Below are positions 11,531 to 22,980 of a DNA stretch of 64,000 bases, piece by piece. Source of the stretch: Pleurodeles waltl (Eukaryota; Chordata; Amphibia; Caudata; Salamandridae); NCBI RefSeq assembly GCF_031143425.1, contig NC_090451.1:662126575-662190574 (forward strand), in the 5' to 3' direction. Position 1 is the stretch's first letter; each line of letters starts with the position of its first letter. The translations under genes were made by a program, and so were the position numbers. Below the pieces are notes generated by a model. The model had not been told where the DNA came from, searched no databases, and saw only the letters and a list, made by a program, of their open reading frames with translations.

Positions 11531-12829
11531 TAATTCCAATGTTGAGAGTGAAGAATGCCTCTTTAACGTCAAGCGCACCGAGGCCATAATGATTGCACTA
11601 CAGCGTTACACAGATGTCTGTTAGGATAAGATGAAACCCTCCTCCAAAATAGCATTTTCCTGGCAACAGACAGCTTCAAAGTTGTGCCTTCTATAGACTG
11701 CATGTGGCCAGATCGTGCCACAGTCGTAATTAATGTAAACATGATTATCCCATGCATTAATCTGGATGTTCACGGAAGAGCCTGGTAGGTGAACAGGCTG
11801 AGCCGCAGGGGCATGCTGAGGCAGAGGGAGACGCCATTTAATTCTTAAGTATTATTTATTTCGAACCGGTTTGTGCTGCAGGTGCAGCGCTCATTATAAT
11901 TACTGAGCTTTTTATTTTCAGGCGTGGACAATACTTAATTGTGCCAGGCTTGTTGAGGCATGAGCTACCACGGTTACAGGGCATGTGTGATTTGCTACAT
12001 AATCCGAATTAACAGGTGGAGCTTGCACATGGCTCCCCGGCAGCGGCCTGAGCTGTGGGGGCAGACGGCATGTGTAACAGAGCCATCAACTCGTTGGGTT
12101 AATGCGCCTGCTGCAGAGGTCTCTAAGTAATTTGCAGGTTTCAGGGTCAGATCTCTCTGGGACAGACCTAGCCTTTCATCTTTACAGGGGCGATAAAATG
12201 AGCGCCCCGAGTTGAATGATGAAAACGTGCATCTGCACAGGAGGAATACAAATAACAATATTAATTGTTACCTAAACAACTCCTAAGCCCCCCCCCCCCC
12301 CATCATCCCGACATGGCATATGTATTTGCACCAGGACACAGATTTACGGCTTCACCGAATGATGCTCACCTCCTCTATAATTGACAAAGCCAGTAGGTCC
12401 TGCCTTTAAAAGGTGAGTGGCAACATTTTTGCCAGTGCTTGTTGCCAATGCTATTGGCTTCAGCGAAAAGGGAAAGAAAATAAGGAAAACGGTTGGCTGT
12501 GCTTAATGATGCTGGTGCCTGAATGCTTGTATGGTTCAATGTTGGAATGGGCTTTGTTATTTATTTTATGAAAAAAATTCCATGATGGCCGCCATCTTGG
12601 AATGGTGACTTAAATTATAAAAATATGAACAACCAAAATATCGGCAAGTTGTGGCTGTGTATAGACGGTGCGCACTTCCAGAGTTTCTATTGTCCTGGGT
12701 GTCGAAAGTTCATGATAGGAGGTCTTATTAGACAGAAGGGAGTGCTCAAGTGGTAGTACACCCAGCCACAGGGTGTGGTAAGCTGTTACCTGAAAGGTAA
12801 CAGTCCATGTATGAAAAGAAGAAAACCAC
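11531..12829. other. No recognised feature
   Basis: Anonymous sequence with a poly-C run near 12290-12300. GGCCGCCATCTTGGAATGG at 12586-12604 is a short CpG-containing motif without other support. Confidence 0.35.
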
Positions 12830-13015
12830 GGCACATCACAGGATCAAGGTGAAGACAATTTATTCCTTAGTGATAAATCAGGGCAAAAATCCTCTGATCT
12901 CATGAAACGTACTAGATACGTGGTTTGGAAGCACTGTACAATTATTCATGTTTGTGAAGAAACAGCCGACACGTGTTTCGTCATCATTGACTTTTTCAAG
13001 GCTTATTAGATATAG
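12830..13015 (-). mobile_element. Penelope-like element end motif (tentative)
   Basis: On the minus strand about 13001-12962 reads CTTGAAAAAGTC, AATGAT, GACGAAACACG, then TGTCGGCTG. The short GUC/GAC stem followed by GAAAC and an ACGTGT/CGG tail resembles the degenerate hammerhead-like sequence found at the ends of Penelope-like retroelements. The CUGAUGA core box is not intact (CTTGAAA). No Penelope reverse transcriptase or GIY-YIG domain is seen nearby. It is a plausible relic only. Confidence 0.3.
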
Positions 13016-14239
13016 GCAATAGGATTATGTTTGAAAGAACTTCAAAAGTCAAGAACTGTAAAAATTGGTACAGATAGTAGCATGGATGTACTCAGAGTCC
13101 AAAGACCATGGTAAGTCTGCAAAGCGTCTATGATATTCTGAGCCGTGTGTGTGTGGCGGAGATAGACAGGCAGATAGATTGATACCCAGATAGGTAGGTA
13201 GATAGATAGATATATAGATTTTTTTTTTAAGGGTTTTTATTGGCACAGATTAAGTTATCTTCAATAAGTGTTGAAACAGCACGTCACACGCCAGAGGGGT
13301 GATTAAGTGAACGCACATTTCTGCTCAGAACACATTATACACAACAAATAGGCAGCCAGATGCTATTAAGTGACAACAATGGGTTGCTTCATTAGATCAG
13401 GGATATTTTTCTTAGACTTATTATTAAAAATTGATGTAGGAGCAGCCTTGAAAGCCGATTAGAGTGACATTCAGGAGGTTCCTCCAGAATGATCCATGCC
13501 AATAAAATAAACATTACCAAATAGTGTGGTGCCTGGCAGCCCTCCTTGTCTTGCTGCCTTATAGACTAAACCTTTCAACGTAGAAACTTTAGACACTGGA
13601 AAGGCTAACAATGAAACAATTGCTGTAGGCGATGACGTCAGTCACAGTTTCATACGTGTTACTTCAATTGCAAATCTTTTAGTTTTCGCTATTCATCTGA
13701 AGTGTTTGCTTGGAGTGTGTGCAAAATCAAGGTTGCACCAGCCAATGTTGGAGGGATTGTTTCTAAAATCTGAAGTGCAACCCTGAAGTTGGGTGTGATA
13801 CGTATTTAATAGTGAGTAGATACTTGAAAATATGCGCCTTTACAGCGGCTGATTAACAAATTGCAAATAAGTGTTAAGACACATTTAGTAGTGCTCTGGG
13901 TAAAAAAGTGTTTTTGTAGCCACTTTTGGATTTGTTATTAGTAATTACACGAGCGAGAGACGGAGTGAGCAGCACACGTTAGACAGCAACAAGGGGCAAA
14001 TGTGGGAGAGATGCAGGACACGGAGCTGGAAGACCCATATACTCTCATGGAGTGCTTCACCAAAAGGTAAAAAAAGTAGGTCCCTTAACATGAGCAGGAG
14101 AAGGACACAAGCCAGCTAATCAAGAGCCAATAGGTCCAAAAGACAAAAATTACTGGCTATGCCAATGCTTGTTTGTGGAACAAGTTATCCTTGCAACCTT
14201 TGGTTCTGCATTGATGAAACGGTTTGGAGTTAACAACTC
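13016..14239. other. Mostly unrecognised; contains a GATA/GGTA microsatellite
   Basis: 13160-13217 holds short tandem GATA/GGTA runs followed by a T-tract. The rest is anonymous. Confidence 0.4.
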
Positions 14240-14400
14240 ACAAAGGCTGCAGCAAGCAAAAGTTCGAGCTTATTCAGAACATGCAGTAAAGTTGTGGAAT
14301 GCAGTTGAACCTGTATTTAAGACTGATTGAAAACAACCTTGCCTTTAAAAAAATAATCTTAAAGACACACCTTTTCTCACCAAACCAGTTAGTAGGTCAC
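14240..14400 (+). pseudogene. CR1/L2-type LINE, C-terminal tail fragment
   Basis: The plus strand reads SEHAVKLWNAVEPVFKTD, a stop, then after a frame change LAFKKIILKTHLFSPN. This matches the end of CR1/L2 ORF2 proteins, where KLWN(A/S)LP precedes a final FKK.LKTHLF. At least one stop and one frameshift are needed, so it is a relic. It may come from the same kind of element as the RT fragment at 16330-17260, but it lies upstream of it, so it is a separate insertion or rearranged. Confidence 0.4.
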
Positions 14401-14757
14401 TTGAGACAAGAAAGATAAAGCTGGATAAATAACATATGCCAGTGCTACTCTGTTGCATGCGGCAGTGTCACCAGGGTACCAATGGCCCTGGTGCACGCAA
14501 GCAAGGTGAATGCCTCTCATCTGCTGCTCTTTAGGTAATAAAATACTGCAATATTTTTGCCTCAGTCAGTCCCTCTGGCCCATACCACTGCACCTGAAGC
14601 ACCACTGATTGCTATGCCCCAAGTTTACTGGTAAATGTTGTGATACATAGACAGCATTTACATAACATTCTTGATCTATGGGCATGATCCTGATCTGTGA
14701 GTTGGGTGGCTTGAAGAATTGAGGGAAGCTGTAAAATGAGGGAAGATTTCAGATTAT

Positions 14758-16276
14758 GGGTCCTATTCAGAATGTGATGCTTTGCCTGCTCTCAAGATGT
14801 GTTAGGAATGATTAAGGACACCTTCCTTCTGTGCTAGACACTTTCCTTCCAGCGGCCACGCCTCCCACACTGGTAGTTTATTGGGGGTAGGCGCATATTC
14901 CATCAATGACTGAGCGAAGATGACATGAACCCTGATTCACTTGAGCAAAATGGACCCATTCCCTCTGTTTGGTGGTAACAAAAGAAAGATATTTGTGGTG
15001 CAGTGGGCCACGGGACCTGGAGAACTATTAGCAGGTCCATCCCGTCTAGTACATTCCAAGCCTTATCACTTTACTGCAGCTACATTACTCTGTCAACAGA
15101 GGCAGCAGGACATTAGCTAGTTCTATGTGTGGATACAAGGAGGGAAAGTTGCCTCTCTACTCAACAGCTGATGAGAAAGGAATGCAATGTTTAGGAAATA
15201 TTTGTAGGAATCATTTTAGGACTAGCACACCACCAAAGCAATGGATGGATGTATTGGACAACACCACTCAAATTGTTTTGGAACCCATTTGCCATCCCTA
15301 CTCTCTTCCTTTAATTTGTTAGTCCTTTCCCGGTACTCACAAGCTGTCCAGTGGATGCTCACCATGGCCTGCTCACCTTCGGAGGCTAGGTCTCAGCCAT
15401 CACAAGGACTACATCAGAGAAGATTTACAGGTTCATGTTTGGGAGGCTGCCATGTCTATCTGAATTCTGTCACCAGTCAGCTGTACACCACAAACTGGTC
15501 ATAATATGTACATGTTTGCCACTATTTGACTCTTCCTGGTTGAAGTGACCAACAAAAGAGAAAGGTCTTTGCTATTCACAAACTGCACTTCTTTATTAAA
15601 ACAGGCAAAAGCATTGTAGCTGTACTCTGGCTCAGAACGGGAGAAAGTCCGGCACCACACATAGCCAACCACTAGTACTGCAACATACTCCCATGGAAAA
15701 AAATTGAGGTAGGAACTTATAATAGAACCCACAGGGAATTATGTGAAAATAAATAACTTATTTTGATGTTTTAAATATAAATACATTTAAGTTATTCTTT
15801 AAAAAAATGTAAGTATTATTTTCTTTAAATAAATGTAAAACATAATTGAAATATAAACTAAACTTTATTTTTCAAGTAATTTTAATGAATTCTATTCATA
15901 ATTATATAAAATGTAGTAATTGTTAATACATAATGAATAAATAAAAATATTGTACATAAAGTGATTTTTTTAAATAAACGTGCAGAAAAAAATATTCTAA
16001 TTGAATATATTTAATGCACATTTAAGCAATAGTGCTGTGGCACTTTATGTAATTCTACATTTGAAATAAGTATATACATTTAATTTACATTAATATTCAT
16101 CATAAAAATATTGTAATAATTTATTTTAAGCTTAATACATTTTTTTTTACTTTTCCCTTTTCTTTACAACTTGTAAATGGTGAATGACCAAAGTACAACA
16201 TTTGCTACTAACTTTAATGGTGAACGTACAAGTGTAGATTTACTCACATGTAGATTTAACTTTGTGAATAGGACCC
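14758..16276. mobile_element. 1.5-kb element with 12-bp perfect terminal inverted repeats
   Basis: GGGTCCTATTCA at 14758-14769 is matched exactly in inverted form by TGAATAGGACCC at 16265-16276; similarity continues inward for several more bases. AT flanks each end, which could be a 2-bp duplication but is too short to prove insertion. The left 950 bp is ordinary and has no recognisable transposase. 15735-16180 is extremely AT-rich. It is probably a non-autonomous DNA transposon, perhaps composite. Superfamily is not assigned. Confidence 0.45.
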
Positions 16277-16329
16277 ATGCTTTGCACAACATGTTCAGTG
16301 GAAGTAGCTACAAGTTTAATTAACAGTCT

Positions 16330-17260
16330 CTAGAACCAGCTTCATTCTCACCTGAGTTGAAAAACCTCCTACATTAGACCACTCTTAAAAAGGAAAAACC
16401 TCGACTCATTCAACACAGCAAACAACAGGCCTATATCAAATGGACCATTCCTAGGAAAAATATTTGGAAGAGCAGTGTTTTTAAAACTGTCATAATTTAC
16501 AGAACAAAGTGACAATGTCAGATCAACAGCCAGGCTTCGGACTAGGGAGAGGCAGTATCAAGACGTGATATCCATTTGAGATGACTTATAACTCACAATG
16601 GACAAAAAATGAGTGACTGCTCTATTACTTCTGGACCTATCAGTTGCATTTTACACTGTCCACCACTACATGCTTCTACAATGACTCCATCATCTTGGAA
16701 AAGTTAAACATGCTGTAAAATGGATAACTTCTTACATGAGAGACAAAGTGTGCTCCAGCTCCTCACACCCAACACAGCGGCATCCTTCAAAGGTCCATCA
16801 CGTCTTCTCTATTACTCAACATCTACCTACCCTCCGTACCAGACCTGGTTGATTCATTCTATTTTGCCTGTAACAACTATGCAGATAATTTGCAATTCAT
16901 TTTAAAAGAGGTGTCCCAGAAGACCTCGACAGATTATAACATGATGCCTGCTTTCCACACTTTGAATAAATGGATGATGAGTATCCACCTAAAGGTCGGT
17001 TCTACACAGACCATGACTGGGGGACAGTGTAAAAAATGCCAGCCTACCACAAATGGCTAAAGGAACTTGAGGTACTCCAAACAACATCAAGAGAAGTAAG
17101 AAACAGAGGGGTAACCAAATCATGGATTCAAATCTACTCTTGATGTCACGTTAACAAGGTCACTTAGAGTGACTTTGCATTGTCCACAGACCATCTCAAG
17201 GAACAGGACCACTGTAACTACACATTATATTGAAGGAATACAAAGAAAACAGGACTCTGC
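16330..17260 (+). pseudogene. CR1/L2-type LINE reverse transcriptase fragment
   Basis: The plus strand, read across frames, gives canonical CR1/L2 reverse-transcriptase blocks in order. These are PISNGPFLGKIFGRAV near 16430; ALLLLDLSVAFYTVHH near 16620-16670, the first catalytic-Asp block in which the family usually has LSAAFDTVDH; WITSYMRD near 16720; NYADNLQ near 16875, in place of YADDTQ; and a LGV.(M)DSNL..HVNKVT-like segment near 17110-17160. The second Asp of the catalytic pair is Asn here, and there are many stops and shifts. There is no endonuclease half, so the copy is 5'-truncated. It is an old, inactive relic. Confidence 0.6.
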
Positions 17261-17877
17261 GCTCCAAGCTTGCACCACGCACCATCATACCACCTTACTA
17301 TAAGAAATTAAAAGAAGGCATTGCTTTCTTTGTACAAGCCACTGACCTCTGTATTATAGCTGTTGCCAAGGTACCTACATCATCCCACATCCCTTGGAAA
17401 GATAACTGCATCTTAAAGTACAATCTACAATATACAGCTCAGAGATATAGAACACCCAAATAGCAAACTACTTTCTGTATCCAGGTAAGTTAAGAATGGC
17501 TGATATATGGCTAGCCTGGGTATTATATAGGTAATGTCAGTTCATATGTAATCCTTTTAGCCCACACAAATACTAATACCATTATACTTAGGGGTCAACA
17601 GCCAGCCAACTGTAGCTCCCACAGGCTGCATATTAACTCCCTTATACTGCTTAGACCTGTTACACTCACATAAGATATATTTGTCTGCATCATCCTGTAC
17701 TGTACTAGCCCATCAACAACTGAACAGGCATGGAATAAATAAAGAGATCTGACACTTCCTGCTGCCCAACAGGAGGAATCCAATCTAGCCCACCACTGCA
17801 CATCCTAACGAGCAGCATACTATGACCGCTTAACATTATTTTAATGTTTTCAACATTTCAACTATGTAGACACATAG
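17261..17877. other. No recognised feature
   Basis: May include the far 3' end of the CR1/L2 relic. Otherwise unrecognised. Confidence 0.3.
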
Positions 17878-18507
17878 AGGGTCATTCTGACCCTGGCGGC
17901 CGGTGGCCGCCAGGGCCACCGACCACGGGAGCACCGCCAACAGGCTGGCGGTGCTCCAACGAGCATTCTGACCGCGGCGGTTCAGCCGCGGTCAGAAGCG
18001 GAAAGTCAGCGGCCTCCCGCCGACTTTCCGCTGCTCGTGTGAATCCTCCATGGCTGCGGAGCGCGCTCCGCAGCCATGAGGATTCCGACCCCCCCTACCG
18101 CCATCCTGTTCATGGTGGGAAAGCGGCCATGAACAGGATGGCGGTAGGGGGGGTCGCGGGGCCCCTGGGGGCCCCTGCCGTGCCCATGCCAATGGCATGG
18201 GCACGGCAGGGGCCCCCGTAAGAGGGCCCCGCAAAGTATTTCAGTGTCTGCCTTGCAAACACTGAAATACGCGACGGGTGCCACTGCACCCGTCGCACCT
18301 TCCCACTCCGCCGGCTCGATTACGAGCCAGCATCCTCGTGGGAAGGTCGTTTTCCCCTGGGCTGGCGGGCGGTTTTTCAGCAACCGCCCGCCAGCCCAGG
18401 GGAAAACTTGTAATACCCGCCGCGGTCTTTTGACCGCGGCGCGGTATTTCGGAGGGGGGAATTCTGGCGGGCGGCCTCCGCCGCCCGCCAACATTGGAAT
18501 GACCCCC
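17878..18507. mobile_element. GC-rich foldback element made of 13 chained hairpins (Harbinger-like MITE)
   Basis: The element starts (A)GGGTCATTCTGACC and ends GGAATGACCCCC; ATAG (or TAG) flanks both ends, fitting the 3-bp target duplications of PIF/Harbinger elements. Nearly the whole interior folds as consecutive separate hairpins. The arms are 17891-17901/17905-17915 (11 bp); 17928-17939/17946-17957 (12); 17966-17978/17985-17997 (13); 17997-18007/18022-18032 (11); 18041-18063/18064-18085 (22, one bulge); 18087-18114/18128-18155 (28, perfect); 18156-18164/18224-18232 (9) enclosing 18167-18191/18193-18217 (25, perfect); 18236-18247/18259-18270 (12); 18271-18281/18286-18296 (11); 18297-18306/18338-18347 (10) enclosing 18313-18318/18323-18328 (6); 18349-18374/18382-18407 (26, perfect); 18412-18427/18432-18448 (16, one bulge); 18465-18475/18480-18490 (11). 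There is no coding content; the GC-rich ORFs here are by-products of the palindromes. Confidence 0.8.
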
Positions 18508-18511
18508 ATAG

Positions 18512-19326
18512 TTTTAACATGTGATGGCAATGTTAGAACTTTAAAATTAATGTTACGCTTTGCCATCTTGGAACAGTAAATATATTACGGACCATATTTC
18601 CATTCTAATATGGGCTCCCAGTAAACATCACACTACGAGTACTCTGTATGTGTAGTATATTTTACTTTGATGACACACAGTATAGTAGCAGGCCCATCCA
18701 TCCTTGCTTAGAAGCACAGTCATTTTCAGGTAGAAGAATACCTCTCTCAATAGTGCTTATTAAACCACATTCGTGATGAGCACATAAAGTCAGTCAAGTG
18801 TCAGCTGTGCTGTCAAGCCGAACGTTAATAGTAGAACCAGTTCTCGTGATTGATTCAAGGATGTGTGCTGCATTAGCTGATGGTACAGGACTGTGATTAC
18901 CTGTTTAACAGACACCAAGCCCACATTCACAGAATACTGCGCTATCCTCCAAAAATAAATAGGCATTGGCAAAGCCAATAGGTTTTTTGCTTGCACTTAG
19001 AGGCAGGTAAAAACAATAAAACTGTATGCTACAAGGCAAAGCTATTAAAAAAAGTAAAACTTTCTCTATATCATGCATGGATGAGAGAAGGAACTGTGAT
19101 GCCAGAGTGTACTTCTCATATATAACCTAATTCCACAAATTTTCCAGAGAAGATGAAAAGATAGACCCAAACAACTAAAATAAAGAAGGTGAGACTGAAG
19201 TACTCCTGTGTGCTGATCCAAGAGGTGGTTGGAAATGTTTCAGGCCTATGGGTGACGGTTAATGAGCTATAGAAGCCAATGACTGAAGGGTGTGAAATAA
19301 AGCCTCTTGAAGTATGTGTAAAGGAC
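18512..19326. other. No recognised feature
   Basis: AT-rich anonymous sequence between two foldback elements. Confidence 0.35.
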
Positions 19327-19329
19327 AAT

Positions 19330-19883
19330 GGGCCTGATTACAACTTTGGTGGTCCAACAATCGGACTGCCAAAGCCACAGGGATAAGACCACCGTCATGC
19401 CAGCTGCCTCATCCCCTGTGATATTACGATGTTTCTCCGGACTGACCGCCAGAAATGAGGTAATACACCGTTTCTGCCAGTCAGCTCGGTGGAAAAACTG
19501 CAATGGCAATGCCCTTGGCTCCCCTGAGTGAGCCGAGGCGAATGCCATCACACAAGGGTGCCGCCAGCATCCTTGGAATGCAAACTGTCTGCCACATCAG
19601 ATAGTGCGCATTCAAAGGGTGGTGGGCAGCGGGGCCCCTGCACTGGCTTCCCACCAGCCTTTTCATGGTGAACACTCTGCCATGAAAAGGCTGGCAGAAA
19701 GCAAAGTTGTGATCAACACGGCGGATCACCACGACTTTGACTGCTGACAACCTGTCGGGACCCCTGCGGGCACCTGGCCGTCCAACCGATAGGATCATAA
19801 TATAGGGGTCACCGGGATTGCGGCGGTCTGACCTCCACCACAAGTTTGGGGGTCAATGGACTGCAAAACTCATAATTAGGCCC
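19330..19883. mobile_element. Harbinger-like foldback MITE, decayed
   Basis: The element starts GGGCCTGATTACAAC and ends ATAATTAGGCCC, with AAT on both flanks (19327-19329 and 19884-19886), a likely 3-bp target duplication. The interior has several separate hairpins: a perfect 15-bp pair 19654-19668/19680-19694 (CCAGCCTTTTCATGG), an imperfect pair around 19442-19495, and an imperfect pair 19702-19714/19724-19739. No transposase is present. It shares end style and chained-hairpin design with the elements at 17878, 48956 and 58359, but has diverged more. Confidence 0.65.
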
Positions 19884-19889
19884 AATATG

Positions 19890-20077
19890 TTCACAATGAA
19901 TGGTGCAAGCACCATTCCACCTCAAACTTAATCGCACACACAGCCACATACACACACTCTCTCACATTCTTTCTTGACGCTGTCTGTTCTTTTCTTCCCT
20001 TTTTTTTCACTCTATCTTCCTTTTTCTCTGCCTCTTTTCTCATGCTTTCCCCCACATCACTATAGCCCTCCACCCTG

Positions 20078-20120
<43 letters not shown>

Positions 20121-20592
20121 CTGCTCCTTTTTACATTGTCTCCACCTTTCGCTCTATATTGACACAACTGGTAATACTTTATGATAGCCATCTTAACTAT
20201 TTGAACACTCCTGGAAAGTTATATTTGAGTTGCCCAGAGTTACTTTACATTTTTTGAAAACTTTTATAAAATTCAATTTAATTGGTAAGTTATGTAGTAT
20301 TTAATAATTTTTTCTCAATTGTTTTATTTTGTTTTCAGTAGACCATGAATGTCATTTTATTTGACGGTTTTATGTACAATGCTTTTTGAAAACTAATATT
20401 AGGTTTTAATTACTGATTGAATAGCACAACATTTTACTGGCCTCAATGACATGCAGAGACAACGTAAGGTAGAAAAGGTTGGGACATGATATTAAAGGGC
20501 ATCAGTGGCTGGCAAAGGAGTCTCACGACATTGGTGGCTACTGTGAGATGATAACCAGCATTAGTGATTGGATGAGCAATTTAATGACGTTG
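19890..20592. other. Pyrimidine-rich sequence with a (CT)n microsatellite
   Basis: 19980-20160 is C/T-rich and includes an uninterrupted CT run at about 20079-20114. The remainder is AT-rich and unrecognised. The last 130 bases may be a partial upstream copy of the LINE promoter monomer that begins at 20593. Confidence 0.45.
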
Positions 20593-20850
20593 CTGGGACC
20601 GTGGCAGGGACTTCATGCCCCATACTGCCTTGCATCAGTTTGAGGTGACAATGCGAGGAGGAGGGGGGGGGGGGGGGCGATGGAACCCTCTGTGCTATAA
20701 AGTGCTTCATCATCTCCCAATGCGTAGGACACTTCTGGGACCAAGCAGGGACTTCAAGGGCCATAATGCCTTGTGCCAATACAAGGTGGCAATGCGAGGA
20801 GAGGAGATGAGGAGCTATAAAAGCGCTTCATCGTCATCTGCTGCGCAGGA
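20593..20850 (+). promoter_or_regulatory. Tandem 5' UTR promoter monomers of a LINE
   Basis: Two imperfect tandem copies start with CTGGGACC at 20593 and at 20735. Each contains CAGGGACTTCA, a TGCCTTG.(G/C)CA phrase, CAATGCGAGGAG and a TATA-like GCTATAAA(G/A).GCTTCATC (about 20695 and 20816). The first copy has a poly-G expansion. Tandem 5' UTR monomers that each carry promoter elements are known from some LINEs, for example mouse L1. They sit directly upstream of the degenerate LINE reading at 21-25 kb, so they are probably its promoter. This is inference from position and repetition. Confidence 0.45.
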
Positions 20851-22342
20851 CGTGCAGGGGCCGCTCCAAGCCAAAGCCTGGACCAAGGGTCAGCCATCTA
20901 TGCCCGGAGGAGCCCCGAGGAGGCTGGGCTGGGCCATACCTCTTTGATCTTCTTTAAAAAGGTATATTTGGTTTAACTTCCCTCGTGGTTTGGGCCTGAA
21001 TATTTTATATTAGTGTAATTCGCTTTGTCAGATTGCAGCTTCCCTTGTTCAATAATACGGGAAAGAAGAAAACCTTTGGCGGTCAATCCACCCCAACTCC
21101 CCCCATGAAGGGTAGCTCAATCAGCAGGATGCTGGAGAAGGCTATAGAAGTCATCAGCACTGAGATTGCTTTGATTAAAATACATCTCTCAATGAACTTG
21201 GGGTCTGCTTCAGTCTTCCCTCTAAATTAGGCTGTTACAGACTCGTCCCTTGATCCGACGCCTGGTTTTTCTTCACTATGCCACACACCGATTGTGAAAG
21301 CTGCCTGCACTGCTGATTCACTTATCGTAGGGGGGAATGATGCCAGTAGCCCTCTATCCCAGCTAACAACTAGCAAGAGGGTCAAGTGGTGAACTCATGT
21401 TAAGCATGGAGCTTCACTTAGCCATCTTCATCAGGCTTGTCAGCACACAGCCACGAGCTTTGCACCTCTGGTTCCCATTTCTTCAGCCTCACTGTCCGTT
21501 TCCCCTCCTTCCTTGATGGGGATTTTAGGGTACTCGAGCTCCAGGAATTTTCGTATTGAGCGCCTTATGCAAGATTATTGCTTGAAATTTAAGGTGCTCT
21601 TTCTGGCTGAGTTTTGTCATTTAACGGATAGACTCAAATTTATAGTCTCAGTTAATCATCCTTTCACAGAAGTTATCTCAATCTTCTTTCAGCTCAAAAC
21701 CACCCAAATTTAAACCTAGTCCTGCATCCACCTTCTAGTTCCCCGTTTAAAATGCTTCTAATTCTGGATTACCCAGAGGGTCTATTACTGGCACGCATCC
21801 TGAAAGCTTCCATAACATGGCACCAGGGCCTGCATCAACCCCTGGGATTAATCCGCTTCCTGATGGGGACAATAAGGCCAGACAAGGGGGGGTACCTGTC
21901 TATCTGCAAGTTCTTGCAAATGAATGGATGTGGTTGGATTAGGCCAGACCCATCAGACACACTTGGGGATTGTGAGCTTCGGATCGATTCTAAGGTCGGT
22001 GCCTGGGGTAATGTTACCCTGATTCCATTAGGCTATTTCTTTAGGTCGTCTCCATGTCCTTTGCAGGCAGGCCACAGGCCACTCTCCGCGACTACTGACA
22101 GTGGTAGGTGCAGCCAAGAGACCATTCCAAATGGTTTTCAAGTTTCACAATTAGCTAGACCACCCAAAGATGTTGCACCTCATGATGGCGATCAGATTTT
22201 AAATCACTATGAAGTTCTTCCAGTGTGGACTGACCACTGACCGGAAATAAGGAATCCCTCCCTGCTAGTAATCCTCAGAGAGCCCGGAATTCAAAAAGAG
22301 GCCCAAAGTCCATAATTAGGAATCATTATTTTTCCTTTTTAA

Positions 22343-22980
22343 GCTGGAATGTTACCGGGCTTAGAGATAATTTGGCCAATCCGGACAGTCTTGACTTCAT
22401 TTCTATATACGCTTTTATTGCCTTGCAGGAAGCTTTGGACACCACCTCATTTTCCTGTGCAAGTTTCGCTTGCTCCTCCTCCCGCCATTCCAGCCACATG
22501 TGGCAGGGCTAAGGGCGGATGTTCCATACGGATAAAATGGGATTTAAGAGTGGAAGTGACGGCTATGGACAGAGGAAGTTCATCCTGTATGGCTTTGCTC
22601 ATCAAGTATATCTCGAGTCCCTTTTACTTTTATATGATTCATTTTTACAACAATGACTTTTTAAATCATGTTTGCGTCCCTTTTGCTCAGTTGTTTTCAG
22701 ATGTATTAAATGTAAAGCCACCTGAGGCAGTTTTTGTTATTAAAGCCTAATTTCATGCTTGTGAGGACTTTAATGCTAAACTGGCAAGCAATTTCGAAGG
22801 GCAGGGACCCAAGTGTTGTGTTTCTTACAGGGGTCAACCAGATAGGAGAGTAAAGAAATTCGGTCGGTATTTGGCTATGCATGATCTTGTAGACATTGTA
22901 GAACTGTTTAAGGGAGACGGACCACCTTTGGCAACCTTCAGAGGATCAGGACGGCTGTCAGCCATCGACTACGTTTGAAA
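22343..22980 (+). pseudogene. LINE endonuclease (APE domain) remnant
   Basis: N-terminal part of the LINE ORF2. It would nick target DNA to prime reverse transcription. Visible blocks are WNVTGLRDNL (the usual Asn-bearing first block), FIALQEAL (the usual ALQET(W) block, with the catalytic Glu present), EDFNAKL (GDFN block with Gly replaced by Glu) and SAIDYV (the S.IDY block). The final SDH block is not seen. Several stops and frame changes intervene, so no functional protein is possible. Confidence 0.5.

Noticed and set aside
17844..18579. ORFs of 111-186 residues on both strands
   Set aside because: They are palindrome and GC-content effects within the chained-hairpin element. Peptides from the two strands mirror each other.
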